Positions 26,725 to 35,097 of a stretch of 64,000 bases of DNA are shown piece after piece (position 1 is the stretch's first letter; every line of letters begins with the position of its first letter). The translations under genes and the position numbers were made by a program. The notes beneath the pieces are model-generated. The model was not told the origin of the DNA. It did not search any database and saw only the letters and a list, made by a program, of their open reading frames with translations. This stretch comes from Flavihumibacter profundi (lineage in GTDB: Bacteria > Bacteroidota > Bacteroidia > Chitinophagales > Chitinophagaceae). The stretch is taken from NCBI RefSeq assembly GCF_020076305.1, contig NZ_JAIQXE010000004.1:248001-312000 (forward strand). The letters run 5' to 3'.

Positions 26725-27980
26725 AAAAAATAAATGTTTTACTACTTCTACTGATTAGCTTTTTCGGAACATCAACCCTTGCCCAGCAATATGATATTGT
26801 CATCAAAAGTGGACATGTAATTGACCCCAAAAACAATGTCGATGCAGTGATGGATATCGCCATTAAGGATGGGAAAATCGAAAAGATCGCTGATAATATT
26901 GATGGGAAACAGGCCGCTCAAACGGTTGATGCAAAAGGATTGTATGTAACCCCTGGCATCATTGATATCCACGCCCATGTGTTTTTCGGGACTGAGCCTG
27001 ACCATTACCTTAGTAACGGACTTGTAGCTGTGGTTCCCGATGGTTTTACATTTCGGGTTGGCGTTACAACTGTTGTTGATTGTGGCGGTGCCGGATGGAA
27101 ATCTTTCCCGGTTTTTAAAAAAAATATTATTGACAATTCACAAACCAGGGTCCTGTCATTCCTGAACATTGTTGGGGAAGGCATGCGTGGCGGCGCCTAC
27201 GAGCAGGATATCAATGACATGGATCCAAAGCTCACAGCAATGGTTGCCAAACAATACAAGGATATTATCGTTGGTTTTAAAGTGGCCCATTTCTCAGGCC
27301 CTGAATGGATCCCCGTTGACCGTGCCGTTGAAGCTGGCAAACTGGCCAATATGCCTGTAATTGTTGACTTTGGTGGCAACACCCCGCCCCTTTCCATTGA
27401 GGAATTGTTTATGAAGCATCTTCGTCCGGGTGATATTTATACACATACCTACACCTTACTGGAAGGAAATGTCCGGGAAACTGTGGTAGATACAGCTACC
27501 AATAAAGTGAAGCCATTTATCTGGGATGCAAAGAAGCGTGGAATTATTTTCGATGTTGGTTATGGTGGTGCCAGTTTTAATTTTACACAGGCCATACCTT
27601 CACTCAAAGCGGGTTTCTATCCGAACACCATCAGCACCGACCTTCATACCGGCAGTATGAATGCATCAATGAAAGACCAGTTGGCCGTAATGTCTAAATT
27701 CTTATTAATGGGCATGCCTTTAAATGAGGTGATCAAAGCCAGTACCTGGACACCAGCACAAGTCATCCACCATGAAGAATTAGGGAACCTGTCAATTGGT
27801 GGCATTGCAGATATAGCCATCCTGAATTTAAGGCAGGGAGATTTTGGCTTTTATGACAAGACCGGCTACAAAGTGCAGGGCAAACAAAAATTCGAATGTG
27901 AGGTAACCATAAAGGGTGGTAAAATTGTATACGACCTGAATGGTAAAGCAGATCCCATTTACCCAAAAGCAAAAAAATAA
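26721..27980 (+). CDS. Amidohydrolase of the cog3964 deacetylase group, exported, copy 3
   Basis: A 419-residue paralogue of the amidohydrolases at 21191 and 22465, with signal peptide MKKINVLLLLLISFFGTSTLAQ. Metal-site segments: DIHAHVFFG, IVGFKVAHFSG, DIYTHTYTLL, STDLHTGS. Strand 5 reads VIVDFGGNTPP, so like copy 1 it has Asp where relatives have His. It seems closer to copy 1 than to copy 2 (GMYVTPGIID/GLYVTPGIID, DGFTFR.GVTTVVD). It is coupled to SelA-like paralogue 3 by the ATGA overlap and followed after one base by the SMP-30 gene. Confidence 0.84.
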   Translation: MKKINVLLLLLISFFGTSTLAQQYDIVIKSGHVIDPKNNVDAVMDIAIKDGKIEKIADNIDGKQAAQTVDAKGLYVTPGIIDIHAHVFFGTEPDHYLSNGLVAVVPDGFTFRVGVTTVVDCGGAGWKSFPVFKKNIIDNSQTRVLSFLNIVGEGMRGGAYEQDINDMDPKLTAMVAKQYKDIIVGFKVAHFSGPEWIPVDRAVEAGKLANMPVIVDFGGNTPPLSIEELFMKHLRPGDIYTHTYTLLEGNVRETVVDTATNKVKPFIWDAKKRGIIFDVGYGGASFNFTQAIPSLKAGFYPNTISTDLHTGSMNASMKDQLAVMSKFLLMGMPLNEVIKASTWTPAQVIHHEELGNLSIGGIADIAILNLRQGDFGFYDKTGYKVQGKQKFECEVTIKGGKIVYDLNGKADPIYPKAKK

Positions 27981-27981
27981 G

Positions 27982-28896
27982 ATGAGACAAAGATATATTA
28001 CCGGTGCATTGATGATAGCCATCACCATGATAGCATGCAAAAACGCCAGGCAAAAAGGAACTGAACAAGAGGTATACAGGACATCTGACTTAACAGCAGA
28101 CAGTAGTTTTACTAAGGGAGCAGAAGGACCGGCAGTAGATAAGGATGGAAATATTTATGCGGTCAACTTTGCCAGGGAAGGTACGGTTGGCATCATAACA
28201 CCTGAAGGTGCTGGTCGCATCTTTAAGGAATTACCAAATGGAAGTGTTGGTAATGGCATTCGTTTCAACAGTAAAGGCGAGATGCTGATTGCAGATTATA
28301 CCAACCACAATATCTTAAAAGTAGCGATGACCGATACTAACCAGGTATCAGTTTACGCACACGACTCTACCATGAGCCAGCCAAATGATATTGCCATTGA
28401 CAGTAAAGACCGGCTCTATGCAAGTGACCCAAATTGGAAAGCCGGAACGGGCCGCATTTGGCGCATTGATACCAACGGCACCGTTAATTTGCTGGAAGAT
28501 AGTATGGGAACCACGAATGGCATTGAAGTGAGTCCGGATGAAAAAATATTATACGTTAATGAATCGGTACAACGAAAAGTGTGGGCCTATGACCTTTCAG
28601 CAAATGGTGAGATCTCCAACAAGCGATTACTGATTAGTTTTCCGGACTTTGGTATGGACGGCATGCGTTGTGACATACAGGGCAATTTGTACATTACAAG
28701 ACACGGAAAAGGAGTTGTGGCAAAAGTTTCGCCCGAAGGGAAGTTATTAATGGAAATTAGTTTAAAAGGAAAACTGCCCAGCAATATAGCCTTTGGCGGT
28801 CCCGATGGCAAAACAGCCTATGTTACTTTACAGGACCGCGGTAATATAGAACAATTTTCTGTTGAAGCACCAGGCCGGGAATGGAAGAAGAAATAG
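27982..28896 (+). CDS. SMP-30/gluconolactonase-like lipoprotein
   Basis: A 304-residue beta-propeller of the SMP-30/gluconolactonase/LRE family. Start at ATG 27982 gives a lipoprotein signal (MRQRYITGALMIAITMIAC). Family segments: FTKGAEGPAVDKDGNIYAVNF split by turns, LIADYTNHNILKV, SQPNDIAIDSKDRLYASDPNW, GTTNGIEVSPDEKILYVNES, and GMDGMRCDIQGNLYITRHGKG, which hold the Glu, Asn and Asp residues that bind the metal in SMP-30 proteins. It would open sugar lactones to aldonic acids, the step after a sugar dehydrogenase, which fits the two dehydrogenase-cytochromes upstream. Confidence 0.87.
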   Translation: MRQRYITGALMIAITMIACKNARQKGTEQEVYRTSDLTADSSFTKGAEGPAVDKDGNIYAVNFAREGTVGIITPEGAGRIFKELPNGSVGNGIRFNSKGEMLIADYTNHNILKVAMTDTNQVSVYAHDSTMSQPNDIAIDSKDRLYASDPNWKAGTGRIWRIDTNGTVNLLEDSMGTTNGIEVSPDEKILYVNESVQRKVWAYDLSANGEISNKRLLISFPDFGMDGMRCDIQGNLYITRHGKGVVAKVSPEGKLLMEISLKGKLPSNIAFGGPDGKTAYVTLQDRGNIEQFSVEAPGREWKKK

Positions 28897-28923
28897 GTGA
28901 TATACATTTCAAATCAAAATTTC

Positions 28924-29847
28924 ATGAGATATACTGTATTGCTTGCACTCATTTTTCTTTTAGGGTCAGGTGTGAAATTAAGGGCCCAGACCATGTCGAA
29001 AGATGAGCTTATATTTTTGACCGGCGAATGGAAAGGGGAACGATTTGCCGATGGAAGGCCAAAAATACCAGCGGACCTTATAGAACGCGCAAAGAAAATC
29101 GGCATTGAAGAAGCATGGACTGTTTTAAAAAATGAAGGATACAAGAACCAGTTTGAAGGCAACTGGAAAATGGTGAATGATTCCGTAAAAGTAGTAGGCC
29201 GGGTGGTCACTGCACAATTTATGCCCAGCAGGCCCGATGTGGAAATGAAGATCAGGGAACGCGGAAAAAAAGAAGGGCGGAAAGGCAATACCAACGCCTG
29301 GCCAATTGAAGTGTTGACAAAAGGCGATGTATATGTAGCCGATTGCTTTGGAAAGATTGCACAGGGAACACTGATCGGTGATAACCTGGGAAATTCCATA
29401 TTCGCCAAAACCGGTAATGGGGTAATATTTGATGGCGCGGCACGGGATTTATCCGGCCTTGCTGAAATTAAAGGTTTCAACGCTTTTGTGCGTGATTTTG
29501 ATCCTTCCTACCTTGAAGACGTAGTGTTGATGGGATTAAACACTCCCATCCGGATCGGAGGCGCTATTGTGTTGCCTGGCGACCTGGTGATCTCAGAAAG
29601 GGAAGGCGTACTTTTTATCCCGGCACACCTTGCAGAAAAAGTAATCGGCATTTCAGAATTCATTACCGTAAAGGACAAGTTTGGGCATGCAATGCTTAAA
29701 TCAGGCAAATATTCACCCGGACAAATAGACAACCAATGGACTGATGAAATAAAAACAGCGTTCCTGCAATGGTTGCAACAGAACCCCGGGGAAACCCAAT
29801 TAACAAGAGCCCAGCTCGATGAATTCCTGAACAAAAGAACCTGGTAA
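28924..29847 (+). CDS. RraA-like aldolase family protein, exported
   Basis: A 307-residue protein with a signal peptide (MRYTVLLALIFLLGSGVKLRAQ). A GTG at 28897 is in frame, but ATG 28924 gives the cleaner signal. Residues from about 140 on form the RraA/HMG-CHA aldolase fold: LIGDNLGNSIFAKTGNGVIFDGAARD contains, in separate blocks, the GDNLGNSI loop and the DGAARD motif whose Arg and Asp bind the keto acid and metal in 4-hydroxy-4-methyl-2-oxoglutarate aldolases. IVLPGDLVISEREGVLFIP follows as the family C-terminal signature. An N-terminal extension of about 100 residues is extra. Retention of the RD pair argues for a real metal-dependent retro-aldolase making pyruvate, not just an RNase E regulator. 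Export is unusual for the family. Confidence 0.85.
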   Translation: MRYTVLLALIFLLGSGVKLRAQTMSKDELIFLTGEWKGERFADGRPKIPADLIERAKKIGIEEAWTVLKNEGYKNQFEGNWKMVNDSVKVVGRVVTAQFMPSRPDVEMKIRERGKKEGRKGNTNAWPIEVLTKGDVYVADCFGKIAQGTLIGDNLGNSIFAKTGNGVIFDGAARDLSGLAEIKGFNAFVRDFDPSYLEDVVLMGLNTPIRIGGAIVLPGDLVISEREGVLFIPAHLAEKVIGISEFITVKDKFGHAMLKSGKYSPGQIDNQWTDEIKTAFLQWLQQNPGETQLTRAQLDEFLNKRTW

Positions 29848-29850
29848 ATT

Positions 29851-30960
29851 ATGCAATTGCACAAAATATTATTAATCATTGCGGCCATTTGCGGCGCCAC
29901 CGGATTGGCTATGATATTAGGTGGACAAATCGTTAATGCAGGCCCCTTATTTATTTTATTCTTCATCCTGCTGGCCTTTGCCTTTCGGGGTTACCCACAC
30001 CTGAAAGGATTTTCCTTTACTGTTTCCATTTTTGCTGCCGTAACAACTGCCTTATTTTATCCCGGGCCCTTCGTTGAAATGAATGGATTTGTGTTTGCTA
30101 CTCTCCTCACGCCACTTATACAACTCATCATGTTCGGCATGGGAACCTCCATGAGTTTCGATGATTTTGCCGGGGTGTTAAAAATGCCGAAAGGTGTCCT
30201 TATCGGAGTTGTCAGTCATTTTATAATCATGCCTTTACTCGGATTCACAATAGCCAATTTAAGTGGCCTTCCACCTGAAATTGCGGCTGGAATTATTTTA
30301 ATAGGCTGTTCCCCAAATGGTACTGCTTCCAATGTAATCTCCTATCTCGCCAAAGCCAACCTGGCCTTATCAATCACTATTACGGCAATCTCAACTATGC
30401 TCGCCCCTTTTATTACACCATTCCTCATGAAATTCCTGGCTGGTGCATTTATAAAAATAAATGTATGGGCTATGATGTTTGATATTTTCAAGATTGTAAT
30501 TGTTCCAATAGTAGCAGGATTATTGTTTAATAAATTCCTGAGTGGTAAAGTGAAATGGCTCGATAAAGCCATGCCATTGGTTTCTATGTTTTCCATCACT
30601 TTTATCATTGTGATTATAACTGCCGCCGGCAGGGATAATTTACTGAGTATTGGTCCGGTTCTGCTACTCGCCGTCCTTATCCATAATTTAACAGGCTATA
30701 CGCTAGGTTATTGGAGCGGCCGTTTGTTCAGGATGAGTGAACGCGATTGCCGGACTATTGCCATTGAGGTGGGCATGCAGAATGCCGGACTTGCATCCGG
30801 ATTAGCCAAGGGTATGGGTAAGATGGCTACCGTAGGCCTGGCGCCAGCGATCTTTGGACCATTGATGAATGTTACCGGATCAATTCTTGCTTCTTACTGG
30901 CACCGTAAGCCACCCATCGATCGGGAAGCAACAATACAGGAACCAATCTTATCTCAATAA
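29851..30960 (+). CDS. Bile acid:sodium symporter (BASS) family transporter
   Basis: A 369-residue membrane protein with about ten hydrophobic helices. The BASS family signs are the MFGMGTSMSFDDFAGVLKMP stretch after helix 3 (read in two blocks), IILIGCSPNGTASNVISYLAKAN, a sodium-site motif, and IAIEVGMQNAGLASGLA in the second half. Family members move organic anions with Na+, including bile acids, pantoate and pyruvate. Placed 3 bases after the exported RraA-like aldolase and upstream of ppdK, it may bring the keto-acid product of the periplasmic steps into the cell. That substrate is inferred only. Confidence 0.9.
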   Translation: MQLHKILLIIAAICGATGLAMILGGQIVNAGPLFILFFILLAFAFRGYPHLKGFSFTVSIFAAVTTALFYPGPFVEMNGFVFATLLTPLIQLIMFGMGTSMSFDDFAGVLKMPKGVLIGVVSHFIIMPLLGFTIANLSGLPPEIAAGIILIGCSPNGTASNVISYLAKANLALSITITAISTMLAPFITPFLMKFLAGAFIKINVWAMMFDIFKIVIVPIVAGLLFNKFLSGKVKWLDKAMPLVSMFSITFIIVIITAAGRDNLLSIGPVLLLAVLIHNLTGYTLGYWSGRLFRMSERDCRTIAIEVGMQNAGLASGLAKGMGKMATVGLAPAIFGPLMNVTGSILASYWHRKPPIDREATIQEPILSQ

Positions 30961-30983
30961 CATATCAAGAAAATACTACAATA

Positions 30984-31412
30984 ATGAAATCATTTGTACT
31001 TTCCTTATGCTGCTTACTCTTAATAACAGTTGATGCATCATCCCAATCCAAAGAAGAGACGGATTTAGCTGATGTATGTAAGGCCTTCAATAAAGCCATG
31101 ATTGATGCAGATAAAAGCAAACTGGAAAAACTCACGCTAAAAACATTAAGCTATGGGCATTCCAGTGGGCTGGTTGAAAACCAAACCCAGTTTATTACTG
31201 CACTTGTTAACGGCACCATTGATTTTACAAATATTGATATTACTGACCAGACCATCCAGGTTTCCGGAAAGGATGCGATCGTGAGAAATACATTCAAGGG
31301 CACATTACTAAAAGATGGTAGCCCCTTCGAATTAAAGATCGGGCTGTTAATGGTTTGGAAAAATGTCAAAGGAAACTGGCAGTTATTTGCCAGGCAAGGA
31401 TATAAATTATGA
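30984..31412 (+). CDS. NTF2-like/DUF4440 domain protein, exported
   Basis: A 142-residue secreted protein with signal peptide MKSFVLSLCCLLLITVDASSQ and a SnoaL/DUF4440 cone fold: VCKAFNKAMIDADKSKLEKL, then LSYGHSSGLVENQTQFITAL and WKNVKGNWQLFARQGYKL. Such proteins bind small molecules in a pocket; some are isomerases, many have no known reaction. Its stop overlaps the start of the next gene by 4 bases. It may assist the pathway of this operon. Confidence 0.8.
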   Translation: MKSFVLSLCCLLLITVDASSQSKEETDLADVCKAFNKAMIDADKSKLEKLTLKTLSYGHSSGLVENQTQFITALVNGTIDFTNIDITDQTIQVSGKDAIVRNTFKGTLLKDGSPFELKIGLLMVWKNVKGNWQLFARQGYKL

Positions 31413-32179
31413 ATATGAAATGCTACAGGTTGCTTATTTGCTGCACAGTTATTGTGTTGCAGCAAACCTTATTGTATGCCCAAACAGCTAACCCTTCATT
31501 ATCAGTAAAAAAAACAGGCGACTTCGCTATAACAGGAAAAGGAACTGCACATAATTGGGCCAATACAGAATGGGTCAGTTTACAACAACGCGACAGTAAG
31601 ACACTGAGAAATAACCAGTGGAACATTCCATTGGAACGTGATAATATTACAGATATCCAATACAAAACAAGTTTCAAAATCCTTTACTCAGACAAAGGAG
31701 TTTATTGTTTGTTCAGCTGTGAAGACAGTTTGATAACAGCCACTTTAAAGGAGGACTATTCCAATATCTATGATGAAGATGTTGTGGAAGCATTTTTCTG
31801 GCCCGACCAGGCAATGCCGCTCTATTTTGAATATGAACTATCGCCTTTAAATGTTGAGTTGCCGATACTGATTGTCAACAATTCAGGCAAAATAATGGGC
31901 TGGAAACCCTGGATGTACACCGGTGAAAGAAAGACAATTCATGCCATCCATATTGACGAAAATAAGACAGCTGGTAACCGGATCAGCTGGACCGCAGAAA
32001 TCTTTATTCCTTTCTCTTTATTAACACCATTGGGAAATGTGCCCCCGGTAAAAGGAACTAAATGGCGCGCAAATTTTTACCGGATAGATTACGATCGCAA
32101 ACCAGCATATACAAGCTGGCAATTAACACGCCAGAGTTACCATGATTATGTAAAATTTGGCACCATTGTGTTTGAGTAG
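31409..32179 (+). CDS. Carbohydrate-binding family 9-like protein, exported
   Basis: A 256-residue secreted protein with signal peptide MNMKCYRLLICCTVIVLQQTLLYAQ. The body is CBM9-like: TSFKILYSDKGVYCLFSCED, DEDVVEAFFWPD, YFEYELSPLNVELPI and the closing WRANFYRIDY...WQLT pattern. CBM9-like stand-alone proteins in Bacteroidota often lie with sugar-acid or uronate genes. It is the last gene of the tightly spaced run begun by ridA. A role as a surface or periplasmic sugar-binding protein is likely. Confidence 0.82.
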   Translation: MNMKCYRLLICCTVIVLQQTLLYAQTANPSLSVKKTGDFAITGKGTAHNWANTEWVSLQQRDSKTLRNNQWNIPLERDNITDIQYKTSFKILYSDKGVYCLFSCEDSLITATLKEDYSNIYDEDVVEAFFWPDQAMPLYFEYELSPLNVELPILIVNNSGKIMGWKPWMYTGERKTIHAIHIDENKTAGNRISWTAEIFIPFSLLTPLGNVPPVKGTKWRANFYRIDYDRKPAYTSWQLTRQSYHDYVKFGTIVFE

Positions 32180-32295
32180 GTAATTCAACAGGTATCGTAT
32201 GCTCCGGAAAATGACTAAAATCATCCTTCCCCCTAACCTATGTAATACATTAATTATATATTAAGCCATAACTCTGTATTCTATAAAAATAGTTT

Positions 32296-35049
32296 ATGGC
32301 AAAAATTAATAAAGCCGAAAAGTATGTATACTTCTTCGGTGGCGGGAAAGCGGACGGGAACGAATCAATGAAAAACCTTTTAGGTGGTAAAGGCGCGAAC
32401 CTTGCTGAAATGGCAGGGCACCCTAAACTAAGGTTACCCGTACCCCCGGGTTTTACCATTACTACTGAAGTGTGCACCTACTATTACGATAACAAAAAAA
32501 TATATCCCGGGGTATTGAAGGCACAGGTAGGCGAAGCCTTCGCCAAAATGGAAAAACTTACCGGTAAAAAATTCGGGGATGAAAAAAACCCATTATTGGT
32601 TTCTGTCAGGTCAGGCGCCCGCCGGTCTATGCCCGGTATGATGGAAACCATTTTAAATGTAGGCCTTAATGAAAAAACGATTCAAGGTATAATAGCAAAA
32701 AGCGGGGATGAGCGTTTTGCCTATGATGCTTACAGGAGACTGATTATGATGTATGCAGATGTAGTTATGGAAAAGGCAAATGGCGTGGAAATTAAGAATG
32801 GTAAAGGAATCCGGAAAATATTAGATGAAAAACTCGAGCATATAAAACACAAACAGGGATATGCAAGCGATACTGATCTTACAGTTGCCGAACTCAAGGA
32901 CCTGGTAAAAGATTATAAGAAAACAGTCAGGCAGGTACTGGGCATGGAATTTCCCGACGACCCCCTGGAACAACTTTGGGGCGGTATTGGCGCTGTTTTC
33001 AGCAGCTGGAATGGTAAAAGAGCCGTTGAATATCGCCGGATTGAAAAAATTCCCGACGAATGGGGAACCGCAGTGAACGTCCAGGCTATGGTTTTCGGAA
33101 ATATGGGAAATGATAGTTGCACTGGTGTTGCCTTTACCAGGAATCCCGGTAATGGTGAGAATGAATTTTATGGCGAATACCTGGTAAATGCCCAGGGGGA
33201 AGATGTAGTATCCGGTACCAGGACACCGGCACCGGTTAATGAATACTCAAAGAATGAACAGAGTAAGCATTTTACCACACTTGAAAAAATGATGCCCAAA
33301 TTATACAAAGAATTATTCAAATACCAGGAACAGTTAGAAAAGCACTACAAAGACATGCAGGACATAGAGTTTACTATTGAAAAGGGAACGCTCTTTATGT
33401 TGCAGTGCCGTGTTGGTAAACGCAATGGTATAGCAGCAGTCCGGATGGCCACGGAAATGCACAAACAAAAACTGATCGATGCCAAAACCGCCATTCAACG
33501 GGTGGGGCCGAATCAATTGGTAGAATTATTGTTACCCATGCTTGATCCTAAAGCAGAACAGGTTAATTCGGTAATTGCAAAAGGATTGCCAGCAGGGCCG
33601 GGTGGTGCCAGGGGCCGTGTTGTATTCACCTCCAATGATGCGGTGGAATGGGCACATAAAGGTGAAAAAGTGATTTTGGTCCGTGAAGAAACATCGCCGG
33701 AAGATGTAGATGGTATGCATAAATCTCAGGCTATCCTAACCACAAAAGGGGGCATGACATCCCATGCCGCATTAGTAGCAAGAGGCTGGGGTAAATGTTG
33801 CATTGTTGGTTGCGGTGAAATTGAAATACATAGTGAAACAAAATCTTTCAGGGCGAAAAATGGTGCAACTATAAAAGAAGGAGATTGGATTACGTTGAAT
33901 GGTACAAGAGGATTGGTATATCAGGGTAGTTTACCCCTGGTGGCTATTGAGTTGGATAAAAACCAGTCCTACAATGACCTGATGAAACTGGTCAATAAAA
34001 CCAAGGTGATGGGCGTACGCGCCAATGCTGAAACACCGGGTGATGCCAGGCAAGGCTTGAAATTCGGTGCTGAAGGAATTGGTTTATTCCGCACTGAGCA
34101 TATGTTTTATGGCGAAGGGAGTGAAGAACCTTTGTTCATGCTGCGCAAAATGATTTTAAGCAAAACCCAGAAAGAAAGAACACTCGCACTGAACCAATTG
34201 TATAAATATGTAAAAAAAGATGTAAAAGACACTTTGATCGTTATGAATGGCCTTCCTGTAACCATTCGCTTACTGGATCCTCCATTGCATGAGTTTGTTC
34301 CGCATGATGCTGAAAAATTACACCAGCTTGGCAAAGAACTCGGCATCAGCATGAGCATATTAAGGAGAAGGGTACTGGCATTGCATGAAAATAATCCAAT
34401 GCTTGGTCACCGCGGCGTTAGGTTAGGTGTTAGTTATCCGGAAATAACTGAGATGCAGGTCCGTGCCATAATGGAAGCAACAGCTGAACTTTTGAAAGCA
34501 GGAAAGAAAGCATTTCCAGAAATCATGGTACCGGTCACCTGTTCCGTTAATGAATTAATTCACCAGAAAGCAATTGTTGAAAAGGTATACAAAGAGGTTT
34601 GCGAAAAAACAAAAATGAAAAAAATCCCCTACCTCTATGGAACTATGATCGAAACACCAAGGGCTGCACTTAAAGCTGACCGTATGGCGGAAGTCGCCGA
34701 CTTTTTTAGTTTTGGTACAAATGACCTCACCCAAATGAGTTTTGGTTTTAGCAGGGATGATATAGGTGGTTTCCTTCCCAATTATCTTGACCTGAAAATA
34801 CTGAAGGACGACCCATTCCAAACAATCGACCAGGATGGTGTGGGTGAACTGATAAAACTGGGAACAGAAAGAGGCCGTAAAACAAAGCCAAATCTGAAAA
34901 TAGGTATCTGCGGTGAACATGGCGGTGATGCGGAAAGTGTAAAATTCTGTCACCGCCTGGGGATGAATTATGTGAGTTGTTCACCGTTCCGTGTTCCAAT
35001 TGCCCGGCTGGCAGCTGCCCAGGCTGCAATAGAATCTCCGCGGAAATAA
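32296..35049 (+). CDS. ppdK: Pyruvate, phosphate dikinase
   Basis: A 917-residue cytoplasmic enzyme that interconverts pyruvate, ATP and Pi with PEP, AMP and PPi. N-terminal ATP-grasp part: YVYFFGGGKADGNESMKNLLGGKGANLAEM (read across blocks), SVRSGARRSMPGMMETILNVG, TGVAFTRNPGNGENEFYGEYLVNAQGEDVVSG. Central swivelling domain with the phosphorylated His in GGMTSHAALVARGWGK. C-terminal PEP/pyruvate barrel with GEGIGLFRTEHMF-like GAEGIGLFRTEHMF, SFGTNDLTQMSFGFSRDD and the catalytic Cys in GICGEHGGD. Length is normal for bacterial PPDK. It follows the 14-gene operon after 116 bases, so it may have its own promoter, and it would turn imported pyruvate into PEP for gluconeogenesis. Confidence 0.97.
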   Translation: MAKINKAEKYVYFFGGGKADGNESMKNLLGGKGANLAEMAGHPKLRLPVPPGFTITTEVCTYYYDNKKIYPGVLKAQVGEAFAKMEKLTGKKFGDEKNPLLVSVRSGARRSMPGMMETILNVGLNEKTIQGIIAKSGDERFAYDAYRRLIMMYADVVMEKANGVEIKNGKGIRKILDEKLEHIKHKQGYASDTDLTVAELKDLVKDYKKTVRQVLGMEFPDDPLEQLWGGIGAVFSSWNGKRAVEYRRIEKIPDEWGTAVNVQAMVFGNMGNDSCTGVAFTRNPGNGENEFYGEYLVNAQGEDVVSGTRTPAPVNEYSKNEQSKHFTTLEKMMPKLYKELFKYQEQLEKHYKDMQDIEFTIEKGTLFMLQCRVGKRNGIAAVRMATEMHKQKLIDAKTAIQRVGPNQLVELLLPMLDPKAEQVNSVIAKGLPAGPGGARGRVVFTSNDAVEWAHKGEKVILVREETSPEDVDGMHKSQAILTTKGGMTSHAALVARGWGKCCIVGCGEIEIHSETKSFRAKNGATIKEGDWITLNGTRGLVYQGSLPLVAIELDKNQSYNDLMKLVNKTKVMGVRANAETPGDARQGLKFGAEGIGLFRTEHMFYGEGSEEPLFMLRKMILSKTQKERTLALNQLYKYVKKDVKDTLIVMNGLPVTIRLLDPPLHEFVPHDAEKLHQLGKELGISMSILRRRVLALHENNPMLGHRGVRLGVSYPEITEMQVRAIMEATAELLKAGKKAFPEIMVPVTCSVNELIHQKAIVEKVYKEVCEKTKMKKIPYLYGTMIETPRAALKADRMAEVADFFSFGTNDLTQMSFGFSRDDIGGFLPNYLDLKILKDDPFQTIDQDGVGELIKLGTERGRKTKPNLKIGICGEHGGDAESVKFCHRLGMNYVSCSPFRVPIARLAAAQAAIESPRK

Positions 35050-35066
35050 TCTTCACTAAAAATAAT

Positions 35067-35097
35067 AATGCCCGGGATTAACAATGTTCCGGGCATT
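35067..35097. terminator. Bidirectional hairpin between ppdK and fhs
   Basis: AATGCCCGG (35067-35075) pairs perfectly with CCGGGCATT (35089-35097) around a 13-nt loop. It lies between two convergent genes, and its right arm includes the first base pairs of the fhs stop codon. A-rich (left) and T/A-rich (right) flanks fit a terminator serving both directions, though neither T-run is pure. Confidence 0.65.

Noticed and set aside
21191-27980. Dihydroorotase (pyrC) annotation for the amidohydrolases
   Set aside because: Exported, next to SelA-like genes, and of the cog3964 type known to be mis-annotated as dihydroorotase.
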